Shown here in pieces: positions 12,714 to 24,417 of a stretch of DNA of 64,000 nt; within the stretch, counting starts at the first letter, position 1; each line of letters begins with the position of its first letter. The translations under genes and the position numbers were made by a program. The DNA is from Datura wrightii (lineage: Eukaryota; Streptophyta; Magnoliopsida; Solanales; Solanaceae), in NCBI GenBank assembly GCA_035772735.1, contig JASDFA010000001.1, positions 89,925,501 through 89,989,500 of the forward strand, given 5' to 3'. The notes below the pieces were generated by a model that was given only the letters and a program-made list of their open reading frames with translations, did no database searches and was not told the origin of the DNA.

Positions 12714-14880
12714 GGGACGACTCGTGGTAGCTAACCACGGGTGGTTGTAACCAGTCGTCGTATAGGGTAAGCTGGGAGGCAGTGTAAACAACATATGATA
12801 GCACGACTTGTTGTTCGTTACAATGAGTCGTTGAATCTAGGAATTGGAGAAGGTTGGGGTTCAGAAGGTGTTATGCAACGGGACTTCCAACGACTCATTG
12901 TTGGTTGCAACTATTCATTATTGGCGGTTGTAGGAGGGTGCATGAATTTCCAGTGTAAGGGATGGGTCAAGACCACGACTCGTTTGAAGGAACCATGAGT
13001 CATGGTGAGACTCATGGTAAGTTGATTCAGTTTTGGTGGTGGGCAAGCAATGGACGAAACAACGGATCATGGTTTGGAAGGACGGGTCGTCCTGTCCATC
13101 CGTTGATTGATTACGGGAGTAAGCTTTTAGCAGTCCATTCAACGAAGGTTATGACAGGCCGTTGGTTATTTCCACGACTCGTTGGTAAATTTTTAGGGCA
13201 AGTTCATTAAGGGTATTTTCAAACTTTTCACAAAATAAGGCCGTAAACTACGTCGTTTTGGCTAGCGAAATCTGGCTTTTTAAGGAAATAAACCTTCCTA
13301 AACTCTTATTCATGCGTCCGAGGATTTTTACAAGTGAACTAAGGGGAGATTTCAAGCTTTTCACCTCAATTACTTCAATTGTATTCTTGGACTTTAAAGA
13401 AGGGTTGGAAATGGATAATCCCAGGTATGAAAGGTCTTCAATGGGTGGATTCTTCCACACCCATGTTCCTACTCTATGATTTTACTCAAATTTACTTAAA
13501 AACTCATGGGGTTTTGTATTTGATTTACATAAAATCTATTGATTTAATTATGTGTTTTGTGATTTTGAAATATTATCATAATCTACTAATTTTGACCATC
13601 TTTGAGATTTAAATGATCATAATATTATGGACTTTGAATTTTCAAACAATTAACCTTGATTATGCTTGCCCCATGGTGAATCGATTTGTGATTTATGGAT
13701 CCATTGATGTGTTTGACAAGCCCAACATGAATTATAATTTAAATTGTGAATTTATTATGTTATCTATTATGATCTTATGAAATATAAGCTATATGCATGA
13801 TCTACAAGTATGTATGTATTTTTATTAATCCCGAATCATGTTTTGGCCGACTCACAGGCCCTTCCTCGTGGCTAGATTACTTGTCTACATGCGTGCTTCT
13901 AATCACCGTGATTTAGCTGGTCGTTAACTCATGCATGATATACTATGAGCACTATATATGTGACTTAGGAGTAGTATCAAGCACCGAGTAGGTTCGGGGC
14001 TCACGTTTATGTCCCGAATCTCATGAACTACATGTCACGTAGGTATGTTGAAACCCCTTTCACGTTTGTCCCTGGCCCAAATGGCCTTTCTCATGTGTGA
14101 TCATGCCCTTCATGGTTCCTACCCTTGGCTAGGTACGAACACCCACCCGACTAGGGTTACAAGTCGGGCTTCATGTGTGCTCATGTGAGGTATGTCGGTT
14201 AAGAGAATCTCCCACTGTTCCTTATGACCTATGCATGTTATGCTTATTGATTTTAACTCATGTCATGCTAACTAAAGCTCTCATCTTATGATTACGATTA
14301 TGTTTTCATTATGAATGTCTTAAAAACCTTGATCTGTATGTTATATTATATTGTTTTACAATTAAGCGTGATGTTCTACTTTTATAATTGCTTTAAAGCT
14401 CATATATGTTTTAAAATGTCCATTTTACTTACCTTGCATACTCGGTACATTCCACGTACTGACCACATACTTTTTATGTTGTATTGTTTCATGATACACG
14501 TCCCACTTCTCAGGCTCATCCTCACCTGTAGATAGATTCAGCCTTGTTCTTAGTGTGCTTGGTGAGTCCTCATGTTACGAGAGCTGTATGTACGCACTCT
14601 ATGATATTTATTTCGATTTTTGAATGTTGGATTAGTTGGGGAGTTTTCCGATCAATTCGCTCTTCCTGATTAGAGGCTTGTCAGACTATAAGATGTTTTC
14701 TACCGTAATATATAAGTGTAGTACTGTTATCTGTCATGCTATGTTATGATTATGCTTTTATGTTAAGTCTTACGCTCATGTGATTGATTTAGATGCATGC
14801 TCATGCCATGGGTCGACTTGGTGTCTCTCGGGGATCCTTGTCCCATGTATATGATCTAGGTGTACGTTTGGGTCGTGATA
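12714..14880 (+). repeat. E1 5' LTR (start truncated)
   Basis: Aligns with 20024-22245 of the 3' LTR. It starts at gggacgactcgtgg, which lies about 90 bp inside the 3' LTR, and ends at gtcgtgata just before the primer site. The first 480 bp are full of gactcgt and cgttg words. Confidence 0.9.
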
Positions 14881-14884
14881 AACT

Positions 14885-14896
14885 TGGTATCAGAGT
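14885..14896 (+). other. E1 primer-binding site (initiator tRNA-Met)
   Basis: TGGTATCAGAGT matches the standard TGGTATCAGAGC with one change and stands four bases after the LTR end. Confidence 0.9.
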
Positions 14897-15088
14897 CATA
14901 GGTTCGATGTGTCCTAGGGAGTCTGAAAGCCGCTTTAGGTGGAGTCTTTTTCATGGGTGTGAAGCGCACCACACTTATGATGAAGAGGCTACTAAAAATT
15001 TTAGGAAATGTTCCCTTCTTTCATAATCTATGTCATGCGGTGAACGTCCTTTATTCTTCTAATTAGTGCTATTCACATTTGCAGAATC

Positions 15089-16248
15089 ATGCCTCCACGA
15101 CAAGTAATGCCAATAGGAACAGAAATGGTAATGATTATAAGGGTACCCATGATGGCGAGCATCAGCCAGCTCCACCTGTTCATGAGGAGCATGCACCAGA
15201 GCCAGGGGCCCCCGCTGAGTTTAGGGCGGCGATTCAGATGTTGGCACATGCCATGACAGCTCAGGTCTAAAATCAGATTATGGCACATTATCCGTAAAAT
15301 AGGAATGCGACAGCTGCTAGAGTGAGGGACTTTCTGAGGATGAGCCCTCCGAGTTCATGTGGTCGAAGGTAAACGAGGACCCACATGACTTTATTGAGGA
15401 GATATTGAAGATCACCCAGGTTATGGAGGTGAACAATGGAGAATTCCTTGATTTGACCTCCTACAAGCTAAAAGGGGTAGCACATATATGGTACAAGAAA
15501 TGGAAGGATGCTAGGGCGGCAGGTGCAGGCCAAATAGGTTGGGATGAGTTTCACACCGCATTCATGGATCGGTTCATCCCTCGGGAGATGAGGGAGCTTA
15601 AAGTAGCCGAGTTTGATAATCTAAAGTAGGGTAGCATGTTTGTCTAGGAGTATTCCTTTGAGTTTAATCGGTTATCTAAATATGCTCTGGATTAGTAGCG
15701 GATCAGTGGGCTCGGGTGAGCCATTTTGTGCAGCGGGTAGCAGATTACCTGGAAAAGGATTATCGGATTGGTATGCTTCACTAGGACATTGACTTTCCCA
15801 TATTGTGTTGCATGTCTAGCATATGGAGTCGGTCTATAGGAGGTAGAGAGAGGCTAAGAGGGCTAGGACCAATAGCTACGGGGTTTCTCAGGCCAGGTTA
15901 GTAGGTGGATCACATCAGCAATCTCAACATAGATCCATTGCGCCAGCTCTATCATCAGCTAGCATGCCATCTACGTTCAGGGTTGACCAGAGGAGTAGAG
16001 CTATAGGCTCGAGGGATCATGGTAGCATGCAGGTGGAGCGTACCTTCCCAGTTTGTGCAAAGTGCGGCAAGAACCATCCCGAGAGATGCCTGGTCAACAC
16101 GGATACTTGCTTTAGGTGTGGCAAACTAGGAAACAGGATCAGAGATTGCCCTGCAGCCAGTTTTACCACTCCAGTAGAACGACCCCATAGCAGGGTGCTT
16201 CCACTAGCACAGCAGGTGGTCAGTGCCAAAATCAATTTTATGCCCTAG
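15089..16248 (+). pseudogene. gag: E1 gag (capsid and nucleocapsid), decayed
   Basis: The start ATGCCTCCACGACAA (MPPRQ) at 15089 is typical for this family. After an early frameshift the capsid section is open at 15357-15629 (DPHDFIEEILKITQV, GVAHIWYKKWKD, FIPREMRELKVAEF), then continues through stops (EYSFEFNRLSKYAL). The nucleocapsid at 15964-16248 contains CAKCGKNHPERC and a CCHC zinc knuckle, CFRCGKLGNRIRDC, in which the zinc-binding histidine is replaced by asparagine (codon 16132-16134). At least two frame changes and several stops mean no full Gag can be made. Gag would form the virus-like particle. Confidence 0.9.
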
Positions 16249-16256
16249 TGCCCCGG

Positions 16257-16815
16257 CAGGAGTAGGAGGCGTTGCCAGATGTGGTCACGGGTATGTTGCA
16301 AGTCTTTCATATTGGTGCCTATGCCTTGCTAGATCTAGGAGCTACTTTATCTTTTGTGACCCCTTCCATTGCTAGTAGTTTTGGAGTTAGTCCTGAAATT
16401 CTGTTAGAACCGTTCTCTTTATCTACTCCGGTTGGTGAATTAGTGGTAGCTAGGTGGGTATATAGGGGTTGCCCAATCACAGTGTTGCATAAAGTTACCT
16501 TCATAGAATTAGTGGAATTGTCCATGACTGACTTCGATATCATCTTGGGTATGGATTGGTTGTTTGCATGTTATGCTTCAATTAATTGTAGGACCCCTGC
16601 GGTGGAATTTCGATTTCTAGGTGAGTCAGTTTTGGAGTGGAAGGGTAACTCAGTTGTAAAATTTGGACGGTTTATCTCATATCTGAAGGCTAAGGAGATG
16701 ATCTCTAAGGGTTGCATGTACCAGCTAGTTAGGGTTAAGGATGTGGAGTCCGAGACCCCGACTATTCAGTCAGTCCCGATGGTGGGTGAATATCCGTAAG
16801 TGTTCCCCGATGATT
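16257..16815 (+). pseudogene. pol: E1 aspartic protease domain
   Basis: The open frame 16272-16799 gives a retropepsin-like domain with the active-site region ALLDLGATLSFVTP about 20 residues in and a second conserved block FDIILGMDWL. The catalytic aspartate is present, but the usual residue after it is leucine. The frame stops at 16797, after which the polyprotein linker (PDDLPGVPPE, IDLLPDMQPISIP) is still readable downstream in the same frame. It is one section of a decayed pol polyprotein, not a separate gene. Confidence 0.88.
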
Positions 16816-17460
16816 TGCCAGGTGTTCCTCCAGAGTGGGAAATTGACTTCGGTATTGATCTATTACCTGATATGCAACCTATCTCCATTCCTCTTTACAG
16901 GATGGCTCCAGCCGAGCTAAAGGAATTAAAAGAATAGTTGAAGGATTTGTTGGATAAGGGTTTTATTAGACCGAGCAAGTCTCCATGGGGTGCACCAGTT
17001 CTCTTTATTCAAAAGAAGGATGGATCCCTTCGGATGTATATTGATAATCAACAACTTAATAAGGTCACCATCAAGAACAGGTACCCCTTGCCCAGGATTG
17101 ATGATTCATTTGACCAACTCTAGGTGCCAGGTGTTTTTCGAAGATAGATCTCAGGTCCAGATATCACCAACATAGCATTCGAGAGTGTGATATTCCAAAG
17201 ACAGCCTTCAAAACCCGATATGGCCACTATGAGATTGTAATTATGTCATTTGGACTAACAAATGCTCCTGCAGCTTGTATTGACCTGATGAACAGGCTGT
17301 TCAAGTAATATCTGGACATGTTCTTCATTGTGTTCATCGATGATATTCTTATATACTCCCGGAGCGAGGAGGAGCATGCTAATCATTTGAGAATACTGCT
17401 GCAAACCCTCAAGGATCATCAGCTATATGCAATGTTTAGCAAGTGTGAATTTTAACTAGA
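16816..17460 (+). pseudogene. pol: E1 reverse transcriptase domain
   Basis: The open piece 16938-17123 shows the hallmark blocks LLDKGFIRPSKSPWGAPVLF, KKDGSLRM, LNKVTIKNRYPLPRIDD. A frameshift follows near 17124. Further on, in another frame, the catalytic motif is F-I-D-D (17333-17344) within FIVFIDDILIYSRSEEEH. The stop TAG at 16935 (KE-stop-LKDLLDKGF) and the stop at 17308 confirm it is dead. The domain would copy the element RNA into DNA. Confidence 0.9.
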
Positions 17461-18130
17461 CTCAGTGGCATTTTTGGGTCATGTGGTATCAAGCGAGGGC
17501 ATAAGGGTGGACTCTCGAAAAATCAAAGCAGTGAAGAGTTGGCCTATACCGGTGAATCCTTCAGACATTCGGAGTTTCTTGGGCTTAGAAGGATACTATC
17601 GAATATTTGTTGAGGACTTTTCATCAATTGCAGCCCCATTGACCAGGTCGACTCAGAAAAAGGTAAAGTTCCAATGGTTAGAGGATTGTGAGAAAAGCTT
17701 CCAGGAATTGAAGATCCGACTCACTTCAGCACCAGTGTTGACTTTACGTAAGTGTACTGATGGTTTTGCTGTATATTTTGATGCTTCGAGGGTCGTACTA
17801 GGATGTGTGTTGATGTAGTGTGGGAAGGTGATAGCACATGCCTCTCGATAGTTAAAGGTTCACGAAAAGAACTACCCGACCCATGATTTTGAGTTGGCTG
17901 CAGTAGTGTTTGCATTGAATATATGGTGGCATTACTTGTATGGAGTTCACATGGACGTGTTCACGGATCACAAGAGCCTGCAATATATGCTCACGCAGAA
18001 AGATCTCAATATTCAACAAAAGAGGTGGTTGGAGTTGCTAAAGGACTATGATAAGAGTGTTCTTTACCACCCAAGCAAGGCTAATGTGGTTGCAGATGCA
18101 CTTAGTAAGCTCTCAATGGAGTGTGTGTCC
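17461..18130 (+). pseudogene. pol: E1 RT thumb and RNase H domain
   Basis: Open pieces 17465-17818 and 17894-18487 are in one frame separated by stops near 17818-17850. They contain FLGHVVSSEGIRVD, PSDIRSFLGLEGYYRIFVEDF, the RNase H start VYFDASRVVLGCVLM, then FTDHKSLQYMLTQKDLN and the closing ADALSKLS. The acidic residues expected at YFDAS and in FTDH are present. RNase H would remove the RNA strand during reverse transcription. Confidence 0.9.
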
Positions 18131-19380
18131 CATGTGGATGAGGGGAAGAAGGAGCTGGTGAAAGATGTTCACCGGCTTTCCAGGTTGGGAGTTAGATTGA
18201 TTAACTTGATCGATGGAGGCGTTGTTGCGCAGAATGGGCCAAAATCGTACTTGGTGGTTGATTTCAAATCCAAGCAAGATAAGGATCCAATATTGAGGAA
18301 GCTGAAGGAAGCGGTGCAGAGTCTAAAGGTAGAGGTTTTCTCCCAAGGGGGAGATGGTGTTTTAAGATACCCGGGTCAGCTATGTGTTCCAAAAGTTGAT
18401 AATTTGAGGGTTCCAATATTGCATGAGGTACATGGTACCAGATATTCCATTTATTTGGGATCCACGAAGATGTATCGAAACTTGTGAGAAATCTATTGGT
18501 AGGATGGTATAAAGAAGGATATTGCGGAGTTCGTAGCCAAATGTACAAACTGTCAACAAGTGAAGGTCGAGCACCAAAGGCAGGCAGGTATACTTTAGGA
18601 TATTAGCATCCCCACTGGGAAGTGGGAAGAAATTAAGATGGATTTCGTTACAAGTCTACCCCATACTCACCGGCAATACGACTCCATTTGGGTGGTTGTA
18701 GACAGGTTAACAAAGGCTGCAGACTTTCTACCGGTCAAGACCACGGATGCAACGGATGATTATGCTCGATTGAATATTTGAGAGTTGGTATGACTTCACA
18801 AGGTGTCCTTGTATTTTAATTCGGACTGAGGTACTCAGTTTACCTCCCAGTTCTGGCGGTCCTTTCAAAAGGGACTTGGGACTGAAGTCAAGCTCAACAT
18901 AGCCTTTTATCTGCAAATGGATGGCCAAGCCAAACGAACGATTCAGACTCTTGAGGATATGTTGAGGGCATGTGTTATGGATATCAATGGTAGTTGGGAT
19001 GATCATTTGCCCTTGATTGAGTTTGCCTATAAAAATAGATATCACTCCAGTATCTAGATGGCATCGTTCGAGGCTCTGTATAGGCAAAGGTGTAGATCAC
19101 CCATCGGATAGTCTAGGGTTGGTTAGGCAGCCATGATGGGACCTGATTCGGTTCATGAGGACATGATGAAGGTCCAATTGATAAGGGACCGGTTGAAAAC
19201 CGCTCAGAGTAATCGTATGTGGATGTGAGGAGGATAGATTTGGAGTTTGAGGTGTACGACTGGGTATTTCTCAAGGTATCTCCCGTGAAGGGAGTTCTGC
19301 GGTTTGGTAAGAAAGTGAAACTAAGCCCCCGATATGTTAGCCCCTACCAAGTGGTGAGAAGAGTTGGTGAGGTGGCATAG
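18131..19380 (+). pseudogene. pol: E1 integrase, catalytic glutamate changed to lysine
   Basis: N-terminal zinc region with HEVHGTRYSI (a YLGSTKMY block follows) and CTNCQQVK. The core shows the first aspartate in EIKMDFVTSLP, the second in NSD-stop-GTQFTSQFW, and LEDMLRAC. In the motif normally reading GQ-x-E-R the codon 18932-18934 is AAA (GQAKRT), so the third catalytic residue is lost. The element E2 keeps GAA there. Frameshifts and stops occur at about 18485, 18780, 18828, 19056 and later. The domain would insert the DNA copy into the chromosome. Confidence 0.9.
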
Positions 19381-19383
19381 GAG

Positions 19384-19689
19384 TTGGATTTTCCATCAGA
19401 GTTATCTTCAGTACATCTCGTGTTTCATGTGTCACTTTTGAAGAAATGTTTAGGAGATACAACTTTAGTGGTTCTGGTTGATAGTGTTGGTGAAGAAAAT
19501 AGCCTCCTCTACGAACAAGTTCCAGTGGAAATATTAGATCGTCAAGTCCGAAAGCTAAGGAACAAAGAAGTAGCCTCAATTAAGGTTTTATGGAGAAACC
19601 AGCATTTTGAAGAAGCTACGTGGGAAGCCGAAGTAGATATGATGGCTAAATACCCACATTTATTCTCTACCAGCTCAGTCCTGACTTGA
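19384..19689 (+). pseudogene. pol: E1 integrase tail with chromodomain
   Basis: Open for 101 codons: LVFHVSLLKKCLGD, VEILDRQVRKLRNKEVASIK, VLWRNQHFEEATWEAE, YPHLF. This is the C-terminal chromodomain of Tekay/Del-type chromoviruses, thought to guide insertion to particular chromatin. It is the best preserved section of E1 pol, but in a frame different from integrase, so it would not be translated with it. Confidence 0.85.
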
Positions 19690-19921
19690 GGTATCAGTTT
19701 TACTCTATGATCCTACCTAATTTTCATGTTCAGTTCATGTGTGCAAGTTTCTTTTATGTGTATGAATGTGTATGCGAAGTATGAGATCAGTTCAACTATG
19801 TGTTTTTATTTGAAGGTAGTCATTCCGTGAAAATTTCTGTAAAAGTAGATAGAATTTGATTATGATGATTGTATGTCTCTGTTTGCTGCTTGTGTCTAAC
19901 ATTCGAGGATGAATGTTCCCT

Positions 19922-19933
19922 ACAGGGAGATAT
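19922..19933 (+). other. E1 polypurine tract
   Basis: acagggagatat stands directly before the 3' LTR. In E2 the same place reads aagggggagata, so this tract is slightly decayed. It would prime plus-strand DNA. Confidence 0.75.
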
Positions 19934-22245
19934 TTTAATACTCCGGAAGTGTGTAGGAGTAGACCCGAAAGTGAAAAATTGAAAACTGTAGAAAATTGGG
20001 AAAATATGCTCAGGACGAGCCAAGGGACGACTCGTGGTAGTTAACCATGGGTCATTGTAACCAGTCGTCGTATAGGGTAAGATTGGTGGTAGTGTAAACA
20101 ACGAATGATAGCATGACACATTGTTCATTACAACGAGCCGTTGAATATAGGCGTTGAGATGGTTAGGGTTCAGCAGGATTCATGCAACGGGACTTCCAAC
20201 GACTCGTTGTTGGTTGCAACTGGTCATTGTTGTGTAGGGTGCATGAATTTCTAGTGTAAGGGATGGATGAAGACCACGACTCATTGGAAGGAACCATGAG
20301 TCGTGGTGAGGCTCGTGGTAAGTGGATTCAGTTTCTGTAGTAGGCAAGCAACGGACGAAACAACAGATTGTTGTTTGGAAGGACGGGTCGTCCTTTCCGT
20401 CCGTTGATTGATTCTGTGAGTAAGATTTCAGAAGTCCATTCAACAAAGGTTATGACGGGCCGTTGGTTGTTTCCATGACCCGTTGGTACCACCAGTGGGT
20501 CCCATCCGGCCAGTTTTCAGGGCAAGTTCATTAATAATATTTTTGACCTTTTCACTAAATAAGGCCCTAAACTATATCGTTTTGGCTTGGGAAAACTGGG
20601 TTTTTAAGGACATAAACCTTCCTAAACTCTTATTCATGCATGCAAGGATTTTTACAAGTGAACTAAGGGGAGATTTCAATCTTTTCACCTTAATTCCTTC
20701 AATTTTATTCTTGGGCTTTAAAGAAGGGTTGAAACTGGATAATCCCAGGTGTGAAAGGACTTCAATGGGTGGATTCTTCCACACCCATGTTCCTACTCTA
20801 TGATTTTACTCAAATTTACTTAAAAACTCATGGGGTTTTGTATTTGATTTACATAAAATCTATTGATTTAATTATGGGTTTTGTGATTTTTAAATATTAT
20901 CATAGTCTACTAATTTTGACCATCTTTTAATATTTAAATTAATTATAATATTGTGGGCTTTGAATTTTTAAACAATTAAACTTTATTATGCATGCCCCAT
21001 GATGAATCGATTTGTAATCTATTGATCCATTGATGTTTTTGATAAGCCCAGCATGAATTATAAATTAAATTGCGAATTTATTATGATCTTATGAAATTTA
21101 AGCTATATGCATTATCTACAAGTATATATGTATCTTTTATTAATCCCGAATCATGTTTCGGCCGACTCACGGGCCCTTCCTCATGGCTAGATTACTTATC
21201 TACACGCATGCTTCTAATAAACATGATTTAACTAGCTATGAATTCATGCATGATATACAATAAGCACCATATATATGTTTTAGGAGTACTATCGAACACC
21301 GAGTAAGTTCGGGGCTCACGTTTAAGTCCCAGATCTCATGAACTACGTGCCACTGTAGGTATGTTGGGACCCCTTTCATGTTTGTAACTAGCCCAAATGG
21401 CCCTTTCTCATGTGTGATCACGCCCTTCATGGTTCCTACCATTGGCATGGTATGAACACCCTTCCCACTAGGGTTACAAGTCGGGCTTCATGTGTGCTCA
21501 TGTGAGGTATGTCGATTAAGAGGATCTCCCACTCTTCATGTGTGCTCATGTGAGGTATGTCGATTAAGAGGATCTCCCACTCTTCCTCATGACCTATGCA
21601 TGTTATGCTTATTGATTTTAACTCATGTAATGCTAATTAAAGCTCTCATCTTATGATTACGATTATGTTGGCATTATGAATGTCTTGAAAACCTTGAGCT
21701 CTACGTTATATTATATTGTTTACAATTTAAGCATGATGTTCTACTTTTATAATTGCTTTAAAGCTCATATATGTTTTAAAATGTCCGTTTTACTTACCTT
21801 GCATACTCGGTACATTCCACAAACTGACCGCATAATTTCTATGTTGTATTGTTTCATGATACAGGTCCCAGTTCTCAGGGTCATCCTCACCTGTAGCTAG
21901 ATTTAGCCTTGTTCTAAGCGTTCTTGGTGACTCCTCACATTCCGAGGGCTATGTGTTCACACTCTATGATAATTTTTTCGGTTTCTGAATGTTGGATTAG
22001 TTGTGGAGTTGTCCAATCAATCCGCCCTTCATGATTAGAGGCTTGTCAGAGTATAAGATGTTTTCTACCATAATGTATAATTCTAGTACTATTTTTTGTC
22101 ATGCTATGTTATGATTACGCTCTTATGTTAAGTCTTCCGCTCATGTGATTTATTTAGATGCATGCTCATGCCATGGGTCAACTTGGGGTCTCTCGGGGCT
22201 CCTTGTCCCGTGTCTACGATCCGGGTGTACGTTTGGGTTGTGACA
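19934..22245 (+). repeat. E1 3' LTR
   Basis: Begins tttaatactccgg (ancestral TG changed to TT, compare tgtaatacccc in E2) and ends gggttgtgaca. Full length, 2312 bp. It contains an extra 48-bp tandem copy at 21534-21581 not present in the 5' LTR. Confidence 0.88.
21486..21581 (+). repeat. 48-bp perfect tandem duplication
   Basis: cttcatgtgtgctcatgtga and the following bases to ctcccact occur twice head to tail with no difference. The 5' LTR has a single copy, so the duplication arose after insertion of E1. Confidence 0.9.
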
Positions 22246-24150
22246 CCCACACTAAAAACCTTGTTCTTCCTCAAACAACTCCAGTACACCTCATGCACAT
22301 GAAGGACTCACAAATAACCCAATGAAGCACGACTACTCAAGCTAAGGTTACACCGATTGATTCAGATGGCAAGTTTAAATTAGAGCATGCGATATATATA
22401 ACCAACTAAAATCACATAAAACTAAGTTAAGACTTCCTAACCGCAAGAATCGACTCTAAAACTCAGCAAACTCATGCAATTTAACCAATGAAGTAGTCCA
22501 ACATGAATTTCATCTTTCTCAAACATGTGCCCTCACAACAAGAGAGATACCCATTTTCTCTCTCAATTTATTTTTCAAATTATGCAAGTATGGGTATATA
22601 AATATGAATTAAGTGCACTCTCACAAAGAATTCACATGCAACATGTAATGACCTATAAGCTTGCCTTTAGTGTTCTACTCCTCTAATTTAGGAACTTTTT
22701 AAAATAAGATCAATTAGGAATTAAGGGATTGCAATGTAAGCCAAGGGACTGGTAGGTATGTAATGTAAGTTAAGGGATGGGTAGATATTATTCTGGCCAA
22801 TAATAGTGATTACCTTCCCTAAGTGCTTTTAATACATCACTTCTACTCTCATTATGCTTCTTCTCTTCCTTTACTTCAAACACTTAGCTTATTAGTAAGG
22901 AGTACTTATGAAACTTTTTCATTTTTTTGTCCTCTTACTCCCTACCAATACTTATGCATTTTATACAAGTGCACATCTAATCTTTTCTTCAACTTCTACA
23001 ACCACTATTTCCCTTCCTTTTCAAGATTGTCACTCTCTAACTCTTTGCATTTTGACTCAAGCACTTAAGGTTTTTGATCAAATTCAAGTTCGTTGAAAGA
23101 AAAGGATTCAACCTATGTTGTGGCTATCAAAGAATAGGCTTAAGGCTCAATGGGGCTAACTAATATTAGACTTTAGGGCAGGTAAAGCATACGATGAAAT
23201 TTAGGCACATTCAACGAAATGCATAAATCATCTCTTACATTTAACATCCCTTATTTGATTTTGGATATATGCCAAGCACGCTCTAGACACTACACAATAG
23301 CATGGAATATACAAAAACCTTACACTCAGTGCACATGTTTAAGTCAAGACATATTCAGTAGACTCTTAACACAGCTAATCACAATAATTCAGAACTAAGC
23401 ATTAAGCATACAGAGTCACATTCACGAGCCTAGGTGTCTCAAACAAAGTCATACCCTATGCTCCACTTGCTTCACAATTAAAAACCACATGCATCATACA
23501 ATGACGTACAACACACTACAAGAGCATCAAACAGTCAACAAGTTAAGGGTTCAAACACAATACCTACTAACTAATTTTTCCTCGAGACGATCATCATCCA
23601 TCCATCTTTGGAAAAAGTTCCTAACTATGGCTAAAATAACTATTTACAATTATGAAAATTTTTTATTCTCGATTCAAAATGCCCCTTTTCAAAAAAGAAC
23701 CGTAAAGAAAAACCAAAAGGTGGGTGAAATCTGCGCATCTCAAACTTCTTCATCAAACAATATTTTACCCGACACCAAATTCTCTCAAAATCGACCTCAC
23801 AAAAATTTTAAATTACCTCTCAGCCCACACTTAAAATATGCTATGTTCACAAAGCATGAGTTTAAATTAATACAATGGTTAGGGACTCTTCCTGAGGCCT
23901 CTAGGCCTAGCTATTAGCATGTTGTGTCATTTTCAAGCACATGTGTCACTAACCCCACGCTTATGTTTTTCCATGCTTCTTCACTTCTTGTTCAAAGGGT
24001 ACTTATACTTCCCATCAACCTGTGTTTAACTCATAAAAACAAAAGAAAAGAAAAAATAAACAAAATCAAACCAAAAGAAAAAAGAAAATTATGCCTGTAG
24101 TACCCTTGGGTTGCCTCTCAAGTAGCGCCTAAATTTACATCGAGCATGAC
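22246..24150 (-). other. X 3' region and polypurine tract, non-coding
   Basis: cccacactaaaaacc at the left edge is the complement of a tract like that of Y (ttaagtgtgggg). The rest aligns with the Y 3' region 55502-57500, for example the stretches around cattagtaaggagtactt and ggcttaaggctcaatgggg. The hairpin block remnant is at 24105-24150. The open frame 23489-23917 on the plus strand has no counterpart in Y and is not considered a gene. Confidence 0.75.
24105..24150 (-). promoter_or_regulatory. Hairpin block of X, partly decayed
   Basis: cttgggttgcctctcaag (24105-24122) is the CTTGGG/CCCAAG stem with one mismatch. The second inverted repeat (acatcgagcatgac, 24137-24150) has lost pairing. 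Spacing is the same as in Y. Confidence 0.65.
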
Positions 24151-24417
24151 TTGAACTATCCTTTTCAAGATATTCTCAAACAATTATTCCCTTTTGGGAA
24201 CCATCTCCTCTTCTTTTTAAACTTAGAGGGAATTTCCTCCACACTATCCCTGTTTTCCACTACCACTTTCCTAAAATGATTTCTCCCATTAGTTGACCTT
24301 AAGTGTTAGGATGTCTCGCAATAGTAGACTGAGGGAATCAACCAACTGACACTTAGAATCTGCCATCACAATGGTCTTGCAAAGATATCTATGTTGTGCG
24401 GGTGATTGGATCTCCTG

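Larger units (their letters stand above)
12714..22245 (+). mobile_element. E1: Tekay-like chromovirus (Ty3/gypsy), nearly full length, defective
   Basis: Plus-strand element with two LTRs, tRNA-Met primer site, gag, protease, reverse transcriptase, RNase H, integrase and a C-terminal chromodomain in the order typical of chromoviruses. Its 5' LTR lacks about the first 90 bp and no target duplication is visible. It sits between the left LTR of X and the interior of X, replacing the last bases of that LTR, so insertion was accompanied or followed by small deletions. Frameshifts and stops occur in every coding section. Confidence 0.9.

Noticed and set aside
23489..23917. 142-codon plus-strand open frame
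   Set aside because: Lies antisense in the X 3' region. The homologous Y region has no such frame and no domain is visible.
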